Source: Diadema setosum (lineage: Eukaryota > Echinodermata > Echinoidea > Diadematoida > Diadematidae). Taken from it: DNA of 64,000 bases. How positions within the stretch are numbered: position 1 is the stretch's first letter; every line of letters starts with the position of its first letter. A program made the position numbers and the translations under genes. The notes under the pieces are model-generated. The model had not been told where the DNA came from, made no database searches, and saw only the letters and a list, made by a program, of their open reading frames with translations. The stretch is from NCBI GenBank assembly GCA_033980235.1, contig CM067069.1, positions 20,952,650-21,016,649 of the forward strand, written 5' to 3'. Below are positions 23,135-35,672 of this stretch, piece after piece.

Positions 23135-26100
23135 GTGAGAAGCTGTGTATAGTTTGTGCATTGATAAGAACCACCCTTACGGCCAGATGGCATGTCCTCA
23201 TTTTTCATTGATGCTGAGCAAAGTTTTATCTGGTGCAAACAAAATGTAGAATTCTGTGAAATATCCCACAAATTTCTCCAATTATTATTTCAGTGGATCC
23301 AAATGGGCTCAAGTGGCCATTCATTTCCTTTCATCTCTGCAGCACTGCACAGGTACTTTTAACTTTTAGTTAGTTTACTCTCAGTTAAAGGTAAGTTTTT
23401 TACATTAGGTAGGCCTATACAATACATTTAGGTATAGCAAATATTAAAAAAACCAACAAAAAAAAAAACACATGCACACACACACACACACACACACATG
23501 CAAACATAATGTTATGCATGGGTCATGAAAAGCTATATAATGTTATTCTATGTTGACAATGGAGAGTCTTTGCCATAATCATTCCTTTATTACTTAACCC
23601 TTCTGTGCCAGGGACTTTTGTAAGTGTGTACAGTGCTATGGGGGATTTCTGAGCCAATGGACACTCAATGCAAACAAAGGGTTAAGTCCACCAGCATGAT
23701 GTCGATGCCTGGTAGAGTCCAGTGAGCAATGAAGTCACCTGACAGGCTCAAAACAAAGAAGCACCGAGTGACCTGCTCCTTCTCCCAGGGCAGACTTACT
23801 TTTGGATACGTGGTACCTGTCGTTGTGTGGACCAAATCCCCTTCTAATCCACCCTGTGAGTGTAAAAACCAAAGTCTAGCAAAGAACTGAGTATGCCTAC
23901 CCAACAAGTCAGCAGCATCTGAAAATAGAAATTAGTACTGCAGAAAAAATATGGCCCATGATTCACTTTGAGAGTAGTTTCAATGCCTGCACCCAGTGAT
24001 AATAAGGATAACAAGCATAGTATTTTTTTTCTTCAGTACTCGATTGCAACTGATTGACAAACTTCCCGACATCAACTTCCATCAAACTGATGAAATTATT
24101 TATAAATATTTTCATCAATTTGATAGCATACTCTAGTGCACTAGAAATTATATACACATACAACACATTATTATCACTAAAGAATGACTGTCTTGTTTCC
24201 ACATGAGTATCCTGAGTCCACATACATTATTAAAACAGTAAAGCCGATATGATGTTTACACACAACATAAGAATTCAGGATGATAATTCTTTATTCTTGA
24301 GAAGAATTCTTGTCCTGTTCAATACACATTCAAAGGTCTTTTATTGTAAGCTCGTCAGGGGCAGAACATTCTCTCCAGAAACACAAGGACCCTCTTGGAA
24401 GCTTGGACCAATCAGTAATGGAGGAAATGAGTCAGAAAACTGTCTGGGATTGGGAAGGGCATACTTCAGTCCCTCCCATCAAGTCTTCTCTCCTGGTGTG
24501 TCCACTATCGCAACTCCCACACACAGGGGCTATATAAGGTGGATTGATCTTTTTTAGACATTAGTAATTTGCTTGAATACTTTCTGATGTGCTTTCTAAC
24601 TGAATAAGCACAAGTTGTCAAATATCTGAAGCAGCTAGGCATTAAGTCCAGAGCCTGTGCTTCATTTCTTCTGACATCATATGCATTGTACAAAGAGACT
24701 TTACTGATGTCATTTAGCAAAAGGTATATCAACCTTCTTGCAGAAACCTCAACCAAAAATTTGAGCAGGTGACACAAATCTTCTGACATATGATTTGTCG
24801 CTTTGTTGGCATTTCAGTCAAAATATGGCCTGTAAAGGAACTGTTCCAGGGCATTTTAGATTGTATGATGCATACATAAATCGATGTGATTTGTCTATCA
24901 ATTTGCATAAATTTAGATGATATTGGAACACGTTTGATCAAGTCTACGAGTTGTACAGCGTGTTTTAATTAGTGACACAAATATGTTAATCATATGCCAA
25001 ACTGCAAGTTGAATCAGCAGTCTGTATTGATCAGACCAATCAATTATCCTAGGTCATGCAACCCTCATTCAGCAGGTGTCAGGTGCTGGCGCACAGCCAA
25101 CTCACCTGCTCTGTTTCTCATTACTGTCCACCTCAAGCGGTTAGACGCAGTCCAAAGCCACCATCCCCCCTAGTCATGGAGTGTGGTAGCGGTCAACTTA
25201 ATCTCAGATTGTAGGCCTATGTCCCCCCCCCCCCCCCCCCCCCCCGAAAGTGACCCTGGAGTTACATGTATATGTATGGATCCACAAAGCATCTACTTAG
25301 AAACGATGCTCTTCATTCCATGTTATGGTACTTCCTAATAGGAGAAAGAAGTTTTAAGTAGAAACAAATTCTTTTATCATTGCCGCATCAACATGAAACA
25401 GTTAAAAAACACCTACTGGACTGCTGGCGGAAGTCTACTCATGGTGGTCGAACACATGAATGAGTCCTCCAGAGGCTGTTGCCATGGGGACACACGCTTT
25501 TCTGACACCCGGTCCTGGAGGATACCAGGGGTAGATGAGTGCCAGCTAAGCACCTGTCTGTCAGCCTCAATCAAATCTTGAAGAAATAAAACTAGTGAGT
25601 CATTGCCGCATGAGTTTGAGAAAACACTCCTCTCTCTCCGTTCAGTGTCACTGGCCGCTGGGGTTCACCAAGGAGATGAGGGGATGTAGTCAAGGTCTTG
25701 TTTCTCCAGTTTCCATGTGATTTATTGCTGTTTACATGTCAATAGAACTGATGGTTATGATCTGCATGGTGATAGGGTAACAAGATTGATCCCCCCCCCC
25801 CCCTGTCAACAATCTATGTTCAAAATTCCACTTGAAATCTGCATCACTTACTGATGTAGCTCATCAAATAATGTTAAATAGACATTCTCTTGCAGCCTTT
25901 TTAACCCCAGTTAGATAGCCTTGTGATAGGTTGTCAAATTAATGGGGTCATTCTGTTACCTCGGTATACCTTGATATGCACTTCCTAAGGAAAGAGCAGC
26001 ATGGCCAGAATGAATTTATTAAGGTTGTGATGTGGTCTAACATGAATGGCAATGCAATGAGTGAAGAGTTCAATGTAAATTAAATTCACTTTAACACGCT

Positions 26101-27191
26101 TCATGTTTGTAAAAATCCAAACTAGAAATGGAGAGATACACTATGTAGGCATGAAAAGGTAGAACTCACATCATGGAATCAGTGCCACAAGAGCATTAAT
26201 CACCTGTTCACTAAGTTATTAACGTTGGTGTGAGGCAGATTAAGCCCAGGCATGTGGTTTTTACCTGTCAGTAACATCTACTCATCAATCCCAGGCAGGA
26301 GAGATGTGGGATCAGCCCATCTGTACGTAGTCATTCAGTAGGAAGGAAGCTGACAAAATGTTGCACATCAGTCGGGCCATGGTCGTCTTATCATTAATTT
26401 CAACACAGGCTTGTGTTATGGGGAAATGTCCGGCAAGGTGAAAATTTTAGTCAGAGATTTGAAAGAGAGATGGGAGGGGACAGCTTTGCGAACAATGAGT
26501 AATTTTTTAGAAGGGGAAGTCCCCCCTTGGGAGGGACTGTGGGGAGAGTTGGTCAGGAAACTTTGCCTAGGGCATCCCACAGTCACACCACCTTGAAATA
26601 ATCTTCAAAAGATGGCCAAACCCCTAATATTCTCTTCCACACTCACTGCTTATCATCCCTGCTATCTGAAAGAAATAATTCACTGTTCCCCAAAAGGAGT
26701 CATAATTAGAGTGAGGACATTGATATGTATTATGGTAATGCAGGAACAATTAATCCTATATCTGTCTTTCACCGTATGTATTTCTTTTTACTGTTTATAC
26801 ACACAATATTTCAAACAAAGCAGTGCATTATTCAAATTGTTGTTAACATTATGAAGTGATTCCCCATTAAAAAAAAATAATAATAATTCCACACTGTAAT
26901 ATGGTGCTTCATGTAATTCTTTTTTCAGCTTCCATTTTCACCAATGGTAATTGATATGCACTCTGATTTTGTGCTGTGTAAAATAACTTTCATTGAATAA
27001 AAAATATGTTGTCTAATATCTTCAGCTGGAGTGATGGTGTCTAAGATTTTTGCAACCCTGACTTGACATAATTACACAACAAACTAGTTTATTGGTTCGT
27101 TATGTCCTTGAATGGCAGGTGCTCTCTGTAATTCAATTCACTCACTGCTGTTTCCTTTGCATTCTTGTCTTCTTGTCATTTGACATTTCAG
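23135..27191. other. MEGF9 last intron; (CA)n and poly(C) tracts
   Basis: No plus-strand exon recognised. It holds a CA tract at about 23476-23499, 23 C at 25223-25245 and 13 C at 25791-25803. A possible minus-strand exon at 23800-23853 is listed separately. Confidence 0.4.
23800..23853 (-). CDS. possible minus-strand exon inside the MEGF9 intron
   Basis: On the minus strand a 54-base open segment lies between a good acceptor (TTTTACACTCACAG) and a perfect GTAAGT donor, phase 0 at both ends, encoding GGLEGDLVHTTTGTTYPK. The open frame continues through the donor for another 45 codons with a coding-like look (SGDFIAHWTLPGIDIMLVDL), so the unit could also be one longer exon. I recognise no family, and no partner exons are visible. 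It could be chance. Confidence 0.25.
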
Positions 27192-27517
27192 AGACACCCG
27201 GCAATCCTGCCCAGAATGGAAGTGGGAAGAATGCCTTGCACAACTATTATGTGTACGCTGCGGCAGGGGGTGGGGTGCTTCTCCTCACTGCTATCATCTC
27301 CACGGTGATATACGTCAGGCGGAGGCGGAACGACCAGAAGCCAATGATGCCGTTGTGGACAATAGAGCTGAAACAAGACGACCAGGTCTCGTTCACAGAC
27401 TACAATGATGTCGATGTCATGTATCTGGATGATTCATACCTCATGGAACCCTCGGAAGTATTCACAACGTCCACAGACAGTATGGATGAGAGGATAGGCT
27501 ACAAGACTCTCAGTTGA
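27192..27517 (+). CDS. MEGF9: MEGF9-like receptor, terminal exon: transmembrane segment and cytoplasmic tail
   Basis: The acceptor is TGACATTTCAG, and the exon starts with two bases that complete the Glu codon from the previous exon. The order is a short stalk (ETPGNPAQNGSGKNALHN), a hydrophobic span (about YVYAAAGGGVLLLTAIISTV), the stop-transfer YVRRRRNDQK, then a short tail. The tail contains LWTIELKQDDQVSF, which closely matches the FWTIELKED-type juxtamembrane motif I know from vertebrate MEGF9 and is the main basis for the gene name. The rest is acidic and Tyr-rich (DYNDVDVMYLDDSYL) and ends IGYKTLS. The frame is intact to TGA at 27515-27517. Function in animals is poorly known; it is expected at the cell surface. 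Confidence 0.85.
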
Positions 27518-28330
27518 TTGGCAGACTGGGATGAACTTTTCCCTTGTGAGGAGAAACTAATGGACTACTACATCATTCTCTCTTTGTTGTAAATATGTGC
27601 ATATATGAATTGTTTATCTACATGTTTATCTGTCATTGAAGCATTTCGAGGTATTTATGCATGTACATCTGTCACTGCAAGATTTTTCATCTTATTTTTT
27701 ATTCATGTTAAATGTAAAATCTGTGTTGTTTAGTCATCACTGCATTTGATGGCTGTAAGGGAAGAGCTTGTCCAGCTTATACCCACAGTGCACATGCAAA
27801 TGATGATAACTGGTGTTTATCTATTTCACTCATACAGATAGTATTGTTGATGTTCTGCCTTACATGTGGAAGGTTCATCTTTCTCAAGCATATATATTTA
27901 TATATATTTTTTTTTTTTTTTTGGGGGGGAGGGGTTGTCATCCATAGTTTTGTAAGAAAAAAGGTCTACATGACCATTCATCTCAATTGTTGGTTGCAAG
28001 TCTGTAAGAACAAACTAACATAGCCTTTCACTTCAATGCATAATGTCTTTCTCTTCCTTGGTATGGTTTTGGCATGGAAATGACACAAAAGTTAGTCAGA
28101 AATGCATTTACACCTTTACTGCCTGTACAGTACCTCATCACTCAAAGAAATGGAAATACATGTACTATAATGAACAGTGTGAAAGGAATGTTGCCCATTG
28201 CATATAAATCAAAGCAAATTGTCAAAATTGCTTAATTACACAAGTTATAATGTTTGATGACTTGGTCAGGTTCAATTTGTCTTTTTTTTTTTTCTAAATT
28301 TCGGGTTTCTTTACAGTAAGAATTAAAGTG
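27518..28330 (+). other. probable 3' UTR of the MEGF9-like gene
   Basis: AT-rich sequence follows the stop. No canonical AATAAA was found nearby; ATTAAA at 28322-28327 is a possible weak signal. The end of the transcript is therefore a guess. Confidence 0.35.
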
Positions 28331-28583
28331 TCAATGGTGGAATGAATATGATAAGTGTCAGTGGTTGAATTGAAATGATAACAACTGTGCACTGGATGAC
28401 ATTGTGACCACTGGGAGCCAATTCTTACAAAGGAATTGAGCATTGGTACAGAGCTTCACTTAGGGATATCATTTTTTCAGTTCAATCCTCTACTCAATTC
28501 TTCGCTAACGACACTTTCATTTATTCTTCTTAAAGTATCAGAGGTACACATGAATGTAACAACATGCTGCAAGCTCAGTCTGA

Positions 28584-28631
<48 letters not shown>

Positions 28632-29267
28632 TGCAATTTTCCTGGAAGACCAGTATCTACATGTGGCAAACTCACAGGCACTTTGGCAATAACGGTCATG
28701 GGAGACACTTTGAGTCATGGACTGTACCATAACACTGCACATTCTGTTAATTGATGTACACAAGATATAAAGATTCATATTTAAGCTGTGTGATACATCA
28801 TGTATGTGTGCTTTTGGTCTTACTCTTTCTCTTTCAATATTCCAAGGATACACATATGTATCCCAGATGTGCATCATTATCGCATCAAAGACTGTGCATT
28901 TTTTTTTTTTTTTTTGCATTGATTAAAATGGAGCCAAACAGTATTGCTATATGATATTGCACAATCCTTATTTTTTTTTGTGTGTGTGTGTCCAGTAGGG
29001 CCTTAGCAGTGACACTTTTTAACCAGAGCTCCCACAAAAGGTTTGATAATTCTAGGAGAAAAGTCTGAAAAATGAACGGTAAAACAGAAAGATTGATCCC
29101 TCTCTGTGCCAGCTGCAGACACAACCCAGTCATGATGAGTTCAGCAGTCAATGCACATTTTACAACTTACTTTTGATACTCGTAATGACAATAACAGAGC
29201 AAGGAAATTAAACCTTCTTTCCAATCAATGTATCTCTCTTCAAATTTCTTGGTCATAAAGCTAAATA
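28331..29267. other. intergenic; (GT)n tract
   Basis: A GT dinucleotide run lies at 28587-28628 and a T run near 28900. No gene recognised. Confidence 0.5.
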
Positions 29268-29433
29268 CAGGGGCAGATCCAGGAATTCCGTAAAGGGGGG
29301 TGGGGGCTCAAAAAATATTTCTGGTGCTACTCCCGGGGTTTCATTTCATTTTTTTTACTTCTTTTTATTTCTTTTGTTTTAACAAAACATAAAGGGGGCA
29401 TGCCCGGTGCACCCCCCTCTGGATCCGCCACTG
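29268..29433 (+). mobile_element. hAT-like MITE, GGATCCAGGAATT family, copy 1
   Basis: The 166-bp element starts CAGGGGCAGATCCAGGAATT and ends CTGGATCCGCCACTG, with G- and C-rich subterminal tracts around a TTTCATTTCATTTTTTT core. CAGNGGCGGATCC ends are typical of short hAT-derived elements. I could not see an 8-bp target duplication. A second copy is at 34151-34294. Confidence 0.7.
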
Positions 29434-29977
29434 AAATATGGGTTTAGTGCACACTATCTATTTACACCGCGGACACTCATGATAAAACTTTGGATCCAGC
29501 TTTGGGAAGACACTAAGTGTTTATTATTACCTTAAGGACACATTAGACGTTAGGAAGGCATTTTGTGTCCCCTTGACGTTTTTAGCCATATTATATCCCA
29601 TTCAATCGCATGCTTTACTGCCAACAATGCTTAATACACACAGTGTCTTCCTGAAGCTGGATCCAGAGTGTTAATATGCACAGCTGCATTCTACACACAC
29701 CATGGACACTCAAGAATGTACCGTATACATGTACATGGATACAAAGGCTATATCAATAACATGCTATGATGGAAAGAAAAAAAGTGTTCTGTGCAAGATG
29801 AGATGCAGGAAGCATGTTTATTCCCTACAAATAATTTCCACACACATCATGTACAATTCAGTACAAATGTTAGATAATAATGTAGGTTTAACATTCACCA
29901 CATGCTCTGAAAGCAATATAAAGTCCTTCAGACATAAACCTTCTTTCTGTAGCTGGGAGTAAAATGGATTACCGGTA
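29434..29977. other. intergenic, nothing recognised
   Basis: CTGGATCCAG-like words recur near 29495 and 29660, and CACACTATCTATTTACACCGCGGACACTCA near 29450 resembles the segment near 29690. This is probably old repeat DNA. Confidence 0.35.
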
Positions 29978-30429
29978 CAGTTGAACCTCTATTATCCGGC
30001 CTCCCTTTATCCGGATCTCTCTATTATCCGGGCGCAATCTCGCCGTGATTTTTTTATCTTTTTTTAATAATTACGGGAGGAAAGGGGGATTCCCAACTCC
30101 TTGAGAACTCCTACACAAACACACATGAATTACATATACTTGATACATTTCTTAATAATCATTTAGGTAAATCATCGCAAGAATTTATAAAAGAAAATGA
30201 TATCATTCTTGCAAACACGAACCTCTATTTTGGGGTCTGTTACTGAGTGTAACAATGAAAAGGTTGCAGTATACACATTACTACATGTGGTACTACAATG
30301 GGCTACATCAGTACATGTGTATGTATATGTACATCCAATGTATAAAGCATTGAGCCTCCCGTATCCGGCCAAATCCCTTATCCGGATGAGCCCCGGTCCT
30401 GACTTGTCCGGATAAGAGAGGTTCAACTG
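29978..30429 (+). mobile_element. pogo/Tigger-type MITE, copy 2
   Basis: The 452-bp element is flanked by TA, with ends CAGTTGAACCTCTATTATCC and CCGGATAAGAGAGGTTCAACTG in the same orientation as the 14743-15154 copy. It keeps a block of about 50 bp (starting TCCTTGAGAACTCCTACAC) that the first copy lacks. No transposase frame. Confidence 0.9.
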
Positions 30430-30837
30430 TACTAAAATACTGTACATCGTATGTTATCGTTGTAGTCCCTGTCTTGAAAACCAGACTTACCTTTAGATTA
30501 ATGTTTGCAGAAAGATGCTCCAGCTCCTTTTGTTTATTGTATGACCTGTTAGGGAGGGAGAAAGAAGAAAAACCATCATCATCATCATCATACCAGCATT
30601 TTAAAGTCTACATTAATGTATAAGTTTGGTTTCTGAAGATATTTCCCATTGTAGATAATAAAAGCATACAAAAGAAATTACATAACACATACATTATAAG
30701 TGAGACACATTTTCAAGAGATCATGCTTATGGACCCAATTACAGAAATGAAGTTGCCAAACTATTATACTTGCAGCAACACAAAAACAATTTCACAAAAC
30801 ATGGTCATGAATGCTAATACTGTCTAGCAAGATAATT
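30430..30837. other. intergenic, nothing recognised
   Basis: A short ATC trinucleotide tract lies near 30576. No gene recognised. Confidence 0.4.
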
Positions 30838-30989
30838 TCGCAGCATGAAATTTGTTCGTGAATTGCCAACTGGCATTCAATGCATACAGTGTACACAAGA
30901 AGTTTTATATGTATTTTAATCTTGCAAATCTTGGCTTGTGAAATTTACGAAAAATTAAAATGCACACAAACATCTTGTTTTACAGTATC
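30838..30989. repeat. degenerate MITE-like repeat, ACAGTA-ended family, copy 2
   Basis: It shares GCATGAAATTTGTTCGTGAA, CTGGCATTCAATGCA and the end AATGCACACAAACATCTTG then GTTTTACAGTA with the copies at 22085 and 53060. Confidence 0.5.
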
Positions 30990-33900
30990 GTATATGAAAA
31001 AAAGGATGAGAATACAAGATAAGAAACATTTGTTGTTGTTGTTGTTTTATAATGTTAATCACTGGTCCATAGAATGTGATGAATGTGGAGGGGGATTCTA
31101 TTACAACTTATGGCCAGGAAGGTGAAGAGTTATACATCGTATCGTATTCCCACTTGCCACTCTGCTATAGTCAAAGTACCACATACATGTACATTCAGTT
31201 TACTATCACATGATGCTACCATCTTTGCAACTGTAACTTCTCAAACTCTTGCACTGTTACAAGCAAATGATACTATGCGTTGGGTCTTCTTCTTTTCATC
31301 ATAATGTTGACTGCATGTTACAGGGCTGCCAACCTTGAGTGAGAGTTTGAAGAGAGACACTGTGAGGGAGTGAGTGAGTGACCAAACCTGATCAATCAGA
31401 GCGATGGTGGTGTGGGGGGAGGGGGATGGTGTGGAAGGAAAGTGTCTCTCCCTCCCCCCCCCCCCCCCCCCCCCCACTTTTCACTGGAGTTCTTTGCTGG
31501 TTCTTTGTAACATTTATATGTGGTGTGTCACCACGTTACCTATATAAAGATGGATAATATCATAAAGGGAAGAATGATGTGTGTAACGCTGACTTCAACA
31601 CTGCAACCTTTACAGTTTTCTATTCTTTATTGTTTTTTGTTATATTTTGCTTGCAATGAAGTAGGGCAATTGTAACATCAATTAAAGGCTTATTTATATC
31701 TGCCAAAAAAAAAAATGATTTTCTCAACTTTATATGGCTTTTGTGGTGATGCATCACATGATTATGACCAATTCTTTATTTTAAACTGTGGGGCTTTTTG
31801 CTTTCTTTGTTTAGTTACGTTTAAGGGAATCTATCCAAGCAAGAATTGCACTGTAGTCAATGAATGAAGCTGTTTTTTTTTTTTTTTTTTTTTTTGTCCA
31901 TTCAGATTTTAAATTATTGTCTTCACAGTAATAAGAAACCCTTCATGGTGTATAAGTACTATTATAATGTAAAGGTAATGTTATCAAACAATTAGTAAAT
32001 CTGAATAGTATGTGTACAGATCATTTGCTCGGTAAGGAAATGTGGACACAACTTGTTTATTTTTTTCCAAATTCAAGGTGATAAATAATTTGTCCTGAAT
32101 GCTCCTAAGGGTTATGTAAGTGGTTGTTGCTGTACAGTTTAATCAATACAAATCATCTTCATTTCAAGGTTCGAAAATGAAAACTGATCAGTAACTGCAG
32201 TGAACATGGCAACAGATATGCAACAACCAATCTGCTGTACCACAGTGTTTTATAGGTTGAAGTTGCACTGTTTTTACATTATGTTGCAAATCCTGCGTGA
32301 ATTGGAACACATAATTAGCATAATTTTGACCATGAAACAGTGAGATTATATATTTAAAGGAAAAAAAAAACACACTCATGTTTGCACATTTATATTCTTC
32401 AATTATCCTGCTAAATGCAAAATCAGTATCATGCACTGGTGCTACATTTTCTTATTTGACAATATACTTTTTATAGCTATGACTTTATTTTACTTCATGT
32501 TGAGTACTCATTATCAATTTAGTAATCTATAAAAGTGTCAGTGATGTACATCAATAAACTGCATGGCTCAGCAGCACAATAAATAACATGAAATACTCCA
32601 GGCGCACATGTCCATAAACAACAGATAATATACAGAGATTTACAAGTGTACTATAGCTATTAGGCAGATTTGGATAGATGCACATTAGTCATTGTTGCGA
32701 GGGTACCATTTCTTACAAAACAAACAAAAAATCCACCATCACAAGGAACATGAAGCCTAAATAAAGAAAGAGACCTGTAATCATGTAAGTAAACTTTGCT
32801 TTGTGTACATCTTCTCATTTTTGCAAATAAATGAATGATGAAATATATATAAGACAATATGGTAATGTCTCAATGGTCATTATTTTGGGTAGAGCTCCTG
32901 TTGTGTAAGAAGGAAAATAAGGAACTTAACCTCATGTTCACTTGACTTTGATAAAATAAGAAAAAATCAAGCAAACAGCAGAAAATCATAAATTTAATGG
33001 AATGTTTAGATTTTACCAGTTTTGAGAAAAACGCAAGTATGCTGTGATATCATTTTTTTTTTCACAATCATCCCATTGATATACAAACTAAAATGCATGT
33101 ACATGTATACTCAGTCATGCGCTGTTGAGAAACTAACTATAAAGATATTTCCAAGAAATTTAATTTTTCATGAAAAGCATGCATTCCTTCCACTAGTTTC
33201 TGATATTTTATGTTGCCTTCTGGAAGAAGTAAGCCCAGTGCTCTTTCATGATGTTTTATATTTCCCATATCATTGTCCTTCGGTGAGGGTGACATCACAA
33301 TAGTCTTCTCAACTATGCAGCAATGGCAATATACCAAGGCTTTTGAATGGATTCTTCGATTTTCCTCAAACTTCACTGTTGCATTTTACTAAATATTTCT
33401 GCTTTCAATCACGCAATATTTACATTTGAGTTTCATTCCCCAAACGTTTTCAGGTACAACTAATTGTACAATATTACTGTAAAACTGTAATTGAAATCCA
33501 CGAATTAGGTTCCAATCAAATGCACCAGCAAATCTGATGAACTGAGTAGCAAGGATGGACTCAAAATATTAGTGTTGCTCAGTGGTTCTTGGAAAGTTGC
33601 AACAATTCACTACAGTTGTATAGCAAGTTCGTGAACACAATTTTGACAAACGCTTAGCGTCATCGACAATAGGAGGCGCTATTTTGGTTGAATGTCTGAT
33701 CAAGAAGGTTGAAGAGCGACCTCAAAATTCAGACGGACACTGCTCGCTCGATCCTCGCTTGGGTACCGACCTGACTGCTCCAAGCCAAGCAACGGTACCT
33801 ACGGTACTGAAGAAGTCCTGGGAGAAACTCTAATTCCCTCTGTGATCTTGAGGTATGGTTGACATCAATCGTTTGTAACATGCCGATGAATTCATTTGCG

Positions 33901-34150
33901 ATTTCCAATGATTTACATGCTGTTTTATTTGACGCTTTCCTTCCAAACACGGGCAGGTATAGCAAGGGGTGGTGACACACGTCTGCTATCTGTCACCTGC
34001 CTGCATGCAATCGAGCGGGGATTCCCCACACGATTTCGACATTACAGTGATAACTGATGGCGGCTTGGCTTTGCAGACATAAAGCCTGCCAGCATGTATC
34101 CACATGCATTGCAAGCATTGACGAGTGTATGTTAGTATACTAGTACTTTC
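30990..34150. other. intergenic; poly(C) tract
   Basis: It contains a (TTG)n tract near 31030, 22 C at 31454-31475 following a G-rich stretch, and T runs near 31870. No conserved coding signal was recognised, including the 83-codon minus-strand frame at 33729-33980. Confidence 0.4.
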
Positions 34151-34294
34151 CAGGGGCGGATCCAGGAATTCTGTAAAGGGGGGCGCAACTAATGGCGGGT
34201 TTCATTTCATTTTTTTTCTTCTTTTTTTTTAAACGAAAAATAAAGGGGGGGGGGGGGGCGTGCGCCGGCTGCGCCCCCTCTGGATCCGCCACTG
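34151..34294 (+). mobile_element. hAT-like MITE, GGATCCAGGAATT family, copy 2
   Basis: The 144-bp element starts CAGGGGCGGATCCAGGAATT and ends CTCTGGATCCGCCACTG. It is closely related to 29268-29433, with a longer internal G run. No clear target duplication. Confidence 0.72.
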
Positions 34295-34825
34295 CTTTAA
34301 GTTATTCTCAGTCGATATATTTACTAAAAACGACATAATGGTCCGAAAGTAGAGTCAGGAAAACTCAAGTTCATTATTTCCGGACCAAGCTTTGTGATTC
34401 ATCAGACTCCGACTCCGAGTAGTAATATTGGTTTTCATTTGCAATCTACACTCCATTATAGCAAATTAGTTGATTAGTCATTAAGATACTAACTTCATAA
34501 ATATTTGGTGACTGCTTCTTTTTTATGCTTATCGGGTGATCTACGGTATGAATAATAGTGTAGTTATCAGTATTGTTACCGCAGGGAGTTGGGGAGTAGG
34601 CGGACGATAATAGATCGATTCAATTGTATTTCTACATGTAAGGATAACCACTACAATGTCGTTGGTCATCATGAAATTAATGACGTAAAGTTTTGGATAT
34701 TTTTGTTTTCTTTTGCGTTAGTCTGTTGACATTAATTGATGGAGTAAACAGACTAGAAAGTTCCAATGTATAGGTGAAAAAATGTTAAGTAGAGTTTCAA
34801 AATCTACCATGTATTCATGAGATCA
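34295..34825. other. intergenic, nothing recognised
   Basis: No gene or repeat that I can support. Confidence 0.4.
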
Positions 34826-34991
34826 GGGGGGCATTTCATGAAGGAACTTGTCGGATAAAATGTCCAAGTCAATTATATCTGACAAGTTCAGAGAAATTAG
34901 CCAGTCAGACTAAAGAATTTCTCAAAACTTGTCGGATATAATTGACTTGTCAGATATTTTATCCGACAAGTTCCTTCATGAAATGTCCCCT
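34826..34991. mobile_element. hairpin (foldback) MITE, CATTTCATGAA type
   Basis: About 165 bp of near-perfect palindrome. GGCATTTCATGAAGGAACTT then GTCGGATAAAAT at the left are mirrored by ATTTTATCCGACAAGTTCC then TTCATGAAATGTCCCC at the right. The inner arms AATTATATCTGACAAGTT / AACTTGTCGGATATAATT also pair. The loop is about 30 bp. Confidence 0.85.
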
Positions 34992-35672
34992 AGGGGACGT
35001 TCACGTAAGATTTTTTTTTTTTTCAAACTAATAAGTAGAATCGTAAGTATATCTTTTGCATTATGTTCTAGCGCTGTCAACCTGTGATGATGTAGCAATG
35101 GGTCTGTAAGAGGAGGGGATTTTATTCGCCGAATCATTGACACAAGCAGTTATTTTCATTTTTATATGAAGAAACCAGTGTGTTCCTTATTGTCTGTTCC
35201 TTAATGGAACTATCGTTTTCTGTTTGTGTGATTTTACTCATACTATATGTATAATGAGTATACACGATCAGTCTGAACGTGGGATGGCGTTAGACCAATG
35301 AACAAGTCCGTGATAATGATGTAGGCTAATGACATAGAATCACGTAATAGGCAATCGCGACCTTTTTAACTCTGACTTGTGACACATATCTAATAAATAC
35401 AAACCCTGTGAAACACACAAATGAATGAACGAAAACAAAGACATTTCCTTTATGCGCACAGGCATTGTATTAAGAAAGATGAGTTTATAAGTGTCATCAA
35501 TGACCATTCAACTTGAGTTACGATGCGTCCAGGTTCTAGGAGTCACCCCGAGTGTGGAATCATGTATGAAAATACATCCTACATTTAGTCTGTGAATATC
35601 ACTTACTGTGCCCTAAGTACACTTCGGTGACGAAAGTTCATTTTCCCCTTTCTTTTTCAACAGGATTTGAAG
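34992..35672 (+). promoter_or_regulatory. upstream region and last 5'UTR intron of torsin cofactor 1
   Basis: A strong 3' splice site (CCCCTTTCTTTTTCAACAG, ending at 35663) sits nine bases before the start codon, so an untranslated exon and an intron probably lie upstream. I cannot place the promoter. Confidence 0.4.

Noticed and set aside
29260..34302. 8-bp target duplications around the two hAT-like MITEs
   Set aside because: Flanking octamers do not match in either copy, so the hAT assignment rests on end sequence only.
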